A stretch of 7,664 nucleotides of DNA, taken from the NCBI GenBank assembly GCA_049642385.1, contig JBAROU010000139.1:1-7664 (forward strand). Direction: 5' to 3'. Position 1 is the stretch's first letter. The number at the start of each line of letters is the position of its first letter. A program made the translations under genes and the position numbers. This DNA comes from JBAROU01 sp049642385. GTDB lineage: Bacteria > Chloroflexota > Dehalococcoidia > DSTF01 > RBG-16-68-14. Positions 6,165 through 7,664 of this stretch are shown here, piece after piece. The notes below the pieces were generated by a model. The model had not been told where the DNA came from. It worked only from the letters and a program-made list of their open reading frames with translations, and searched no databases.

Positions 6165-6952
6165 TCCTGTGGGAACCGCCCGAAGAGCGGCTCGACCAGG
6201 TCGGGGCCCTGGCGGATCGTGTGGCCGCCATCCACGCCGATGCACTGGCCGGTGATCCAGGACGCGTCGTCGCTGAGCAAGAACGCAACGATGCCCGCCA
6301 CGTCGTCCGGCGCGCCGAGACGCGAGACAGGCATGCGACGCTTGTACTCGGCGACGACGCCTTCGTTCGACCAGAGCGGCTGCGCCAGATCCGTCTTCAC
6401 CAGCCCCGGCATGACAGCGTTGACGCGGATGCCGAACTCGCCCAGGTCGTCAGCCGTGCAACGCGTGAGCATGTTCAGCCCGGCCTTCGCGGAGCAGTAC
6501 GAGACCATGTGGCGGTGGGTGAGCGCTCCGGCGATCGAGCTGATGTTGACGATACTGCCGCCGCTCCTCTTTTTCATTTCGCGCGCCTCAGCCCGCAGCG
6601 AGCGAAAGACGCCCGTCAGGTTCGTATCGACGACGCCGGCGAACTCCTCAGCGGTGCTGTTCAGCACGTGGCCCACACCACCCACGCCTGCCGCGTTCAC
6701 CGCGATATCGAGCGCCTCGAAGCGCTCGACCGTCGCTGCGACGGCAGCATCGACGGAGGCTTGGTCACGCACGTCGCAGGCCACGGCGAACGCGCGATCG
6801 CCCAGCTCACGCGCGGCCGCTTCGACAACATCGATCCGGCGACCTCCGATCGCGACGCTGCCGCCACCTTCGACGATCGCCTGCGCACAGGCCAGACCGA
6901 TCCCTGTCCCGCCGCCGGTTACAAACCCGACTCTTCCTTCGAGATTCGGCAT
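6158..6952 (-). CDS. Classical short-chain dehydrogenase/reductase (SDR), probably NADP(H)-using
   Basis: The 264-residue oxidoreductase has every classical SDR hallmark. The dinucleotide loop is TGGGTGIG (residues 12-19), CDV occurs at 59-61 and NAAG at 86-89. Asn111, Ser139, Tyr152 and Lys156 form the catalytic set (NISS, then YCSAK with the normal 13 and 4 spacings). PGLVKTDL follows the active site and ITGQCIGVDGGHT lies near the end. Arg38-Arg39 after the second beta strand favours NADP(H) over NAD(H). The substrate is unknown; 3-oxoacyl, secondary alcohol or sterol-type ketones are all possible. Two consecutive ATG codons (6955 and 6952) follow an AGGAGGT. I choose 6952 because its 5-nt spacing is better than 2 nt. 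The open frame back to 7090 adds a Cys/Arg-rich stretch unlike any SDR N-terminus. The gene is divergent from the ABC exporter. Confidence 0.93.
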   Translation of the reverse strand: MPNLEGRVGFVTGGGTGIGLACAQAIVEGGGSVAIGGRRIDVVEAAARELGDRAFAVACDVRDQASVDAAVAATVERFEALDIAVNAAGVGGVGHVLNSTAEEFAGVVDTNLTGVFRSLRAEAREMKKRSGGSIVNISSIAGALTHRHMVSYCSAKAGLNMLTRCTADDLGEFGIRVNAVMPGLVKTDLAQPLWSNEGVVAEYKRRMPVSRLGAPDDVAGIVAFLLSDDASWITGQCIGVDGGHTIRQGPDLVEPLFGRFPQER

Positions 6953-6957
6953 CATCC

Positions 6958-6964
6958 ACCTCCT
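6958..6964 (-). promoter_or_regulatory. Consensus Shine-Dalgarno of the SDR gene
   Basis: On the minus strand this reads AGGAGGT, a perfect anti-16S match, ending 5 nt before ATG 6952 and 2 nt before ATG 6955. It rules out the longer upstream frame and favours the second of the two adjacent ATGs. Confidence 0.85.
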
Positions 6965-7096
6965 GCAGCACGAACGAGGATAACAGAGGCCCATCGTCCT
7001 CGCTCGACAGCCTCTGCCCGCACCCTTCGTTCCGGCTTCCGCTAACGTGCGTCGCTCGTTAGACTGTACCGTCACCCGCCAGATATCCATGCACAG
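6965..7096. promoter_or_regulatory. Divergent intergenic region between the SDR and ABC exporter genes, with two inverted repeats
   Basis: This 132-bp stretch must carry the start signals of both divergent genes. It contains CAGAGGC (6984-6990) facing GCCTCTG (7010-7016), a perfect 7-bp inverted repeat with a 19-nt spacer. It also contains CTAACG (7042-7047) facing CGTTAG (7057-7062), a perfect 6-bp repeat with a 9-nt spacer. For the SDR, TGTTATCCT (minus strand, 6977-6985) is a possible extended -10, but no good -35 is present. For the exporter, TAGACT (7060-7065) is a weak -10. These could be operators or leader hairpins; short matches of this size can also occur by chance. Confidence 0.35.
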
Positions 7097-7664
7097 ATGA
7101 CCGACGAACAGCTCGACCTACGCGCCGGAGCTCGGCTGATCCTAAGCGAGGTCCGACGCCAGTGGCTGCCGATGGGGCTTGGCCTTGTCGCCGCCCTGGC
7201 GTGGACTCTGGCACGCCTCGGCATCCCGATCCTGACGGGAGAAACGATCGACCGGGCGATCGATCTACCGGGCGGCCCCGACCTCAACCTCCTCCTCCGA
7301 CTGACCCTCGCGGTCATTGGCCTCGCAGCCGCTCAGGGCGTAGCAGCGGCGCTGCGTCGCTACTACGCGATGCGCACCAGCTATCGCGTCGAGGCCGACC
7401 TGCGCACCCGGCTCTACGCCCGCGTGAACCGACTCTCGTTCGACTACTACGACCGCACGGCGACGGGCCAGCTCATGTCGCGCGGCAGCACGGACCTGCA
7501 CGAGGTGCAGCAGCTCGTGGTCAGCATCCCGATCAACAGCGCGTTCCTGATGATGGCGATCGGTGCGTTCGTCGTGCTGCTGCACGAACATGTGCTGCTC
7601 GCTGTGCTGGCGATCTTGGTCTATCCCGCGGTCACGGCGATCACGGTTCGCTTCTTCAACAAGC
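7097..7664 (+). CDS. ABC exporter subunit, N-terminal transmembrane domain (3'-truncated by the window)
   Basis: An open frame from ATG 7097 runs 189 codons to the right edge without a stop. It begins MTDEQLDLRAGARLILSEVR, then has a hydrophobic helix (residues about 24-46, ending GIPILTGETIDRAID) and a second helix at about 64-84. The cytoplasmic coupling segment shows the type IV (B-type) exporter signature: RYYAMRTSYRVEADLRTRLY, then LSFDYYDRTATGQLMSRGST with the conserved 'ffd----G-l-sR---D' pattern. Two more hydrophobic segments at about 144-163 and 166-184 complete what is visible. Homologues are homo- or heterodimeric half-transporters of about 580-620 residues with a C-terminal ATPase domain, expected here beyond the window. 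They export lipids, peptides or drugs. The Shine-Dalgarno is poor, so the start could be shifted slightly, but no other in-frame start fits better. Confidence 0.9.
   Translation, partial: MTDEQLDLRAGARLILSEVRRQWLPMGLGLVAALAWTLARLGIPILTGETIDRAIDLPGGPDLNLLLRLTLAVIGLAAAQGVAAALRRYYAMRTSYRVEADLRTRLYARVNRLSFDYYDRTATGQLMSRGSTDLHEVQQLVVSIPINSAFLMMAIGAFVVLLHEHVLLAVLAILVYPAVTAITVRFFNK

Noticed and set aside
6219..6983. 254-codon open frame on the plus strand opposite the SDR gene
   Set aside because: The translation is low-complexity Ser/Pro/Thr/Ala-rich, and the minus strand has all SDR catalytic motifs plus a consensus Shine-Dalgarno.
6953..7090. Longer N-terminus for the SDR from 7090
   Set aside because: A perfect AGGAGGT sits just before the ATG pair at 6955/6952, and the extension has no SDR character.
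1..7664. Defence system, CRISPR array, mobile element or RNA gene
   Set aside because: I looked for direct repeat arrays, transposase or integrase motifs, terminal inverted repeats and tRNA-like cloverleaf ends and saw none.

Overview
The window is a GC-rich bacterial chromosomal segment, densely packed with short intergenic gaps. It holds seven protein genes. Both end genes run off the window: a very large multicopper oxidase at the left and an ABC exporter subunit at the right. I see no rRNA, tRNA, CRISPR array, insertion sequence or integrase. A PPOX-type enzyme of the sort that often uses F420, a thiolase/DUF35 pair and a giant multi-cupredoxin oxidase on high-GC DNA would suit a Chloroflexota (Dehalococcoidia/SAR202-like) or actinobacterial source. 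That assignment is inference from gene content; no marker gene is present.

Positions 1-3948 (+ strand) hold the C-terminal 1048 or so residues of the oxidase, followed 58 bp later by a TauE/SafE-family membrane permease. The oxidase is built from repeated two-cupredoxin units. The end of one unit, with the type 1 copper motif HCHVAHHYFAGM, lies at the extreme left. Two further full units follow, then a single C-terminal membrane anchor. The copper motifs appear in the order HCHxxxH first and HxH/HDH second, the reverse of ordinary three-domain laccases. This order recalls large MnxG/MofA-like oxidases.

Positions 4090-6151 (+ strand) hold a small PPOX-fold flavin/F420 enzyme with its own Shine-Dalgarno sequence. 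A tight DUF35 zinc-ribbon/OB-fold plus SCP2-type thiolase pair follows, 11 bp apart. DUF35 proteins usually act as partners of such thiolase-fold enzymes, so this pair is probably one acyl-CoA-processing complex (thiolase or retro-aldolase).

Positions 6158-6952 (- strand) hold a classical short-chain dehydrogenase/reductase with an excellent Shine-Dalgarno sequence. It converges on the thiolase with only 6 bp between the two stop codons. Across about 130 bp of divergent intergenic DNA, which contains two small inverted repeats, an ABC exporter begins at 7097 and leaves the window inside its membrane domain. The SDR and thiolase could plausibly share a lipid/acyl-CoA or sterol-type pathway, but their convergent orientation means they are not one operon.

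Nothing here looks like a wholly new defence or mobile system. The most interesting object is the oxidase: reordered copper motifs, two repeat units that have lost the type 1 site, and a small beta module inserted between two copper-ligand motifs.
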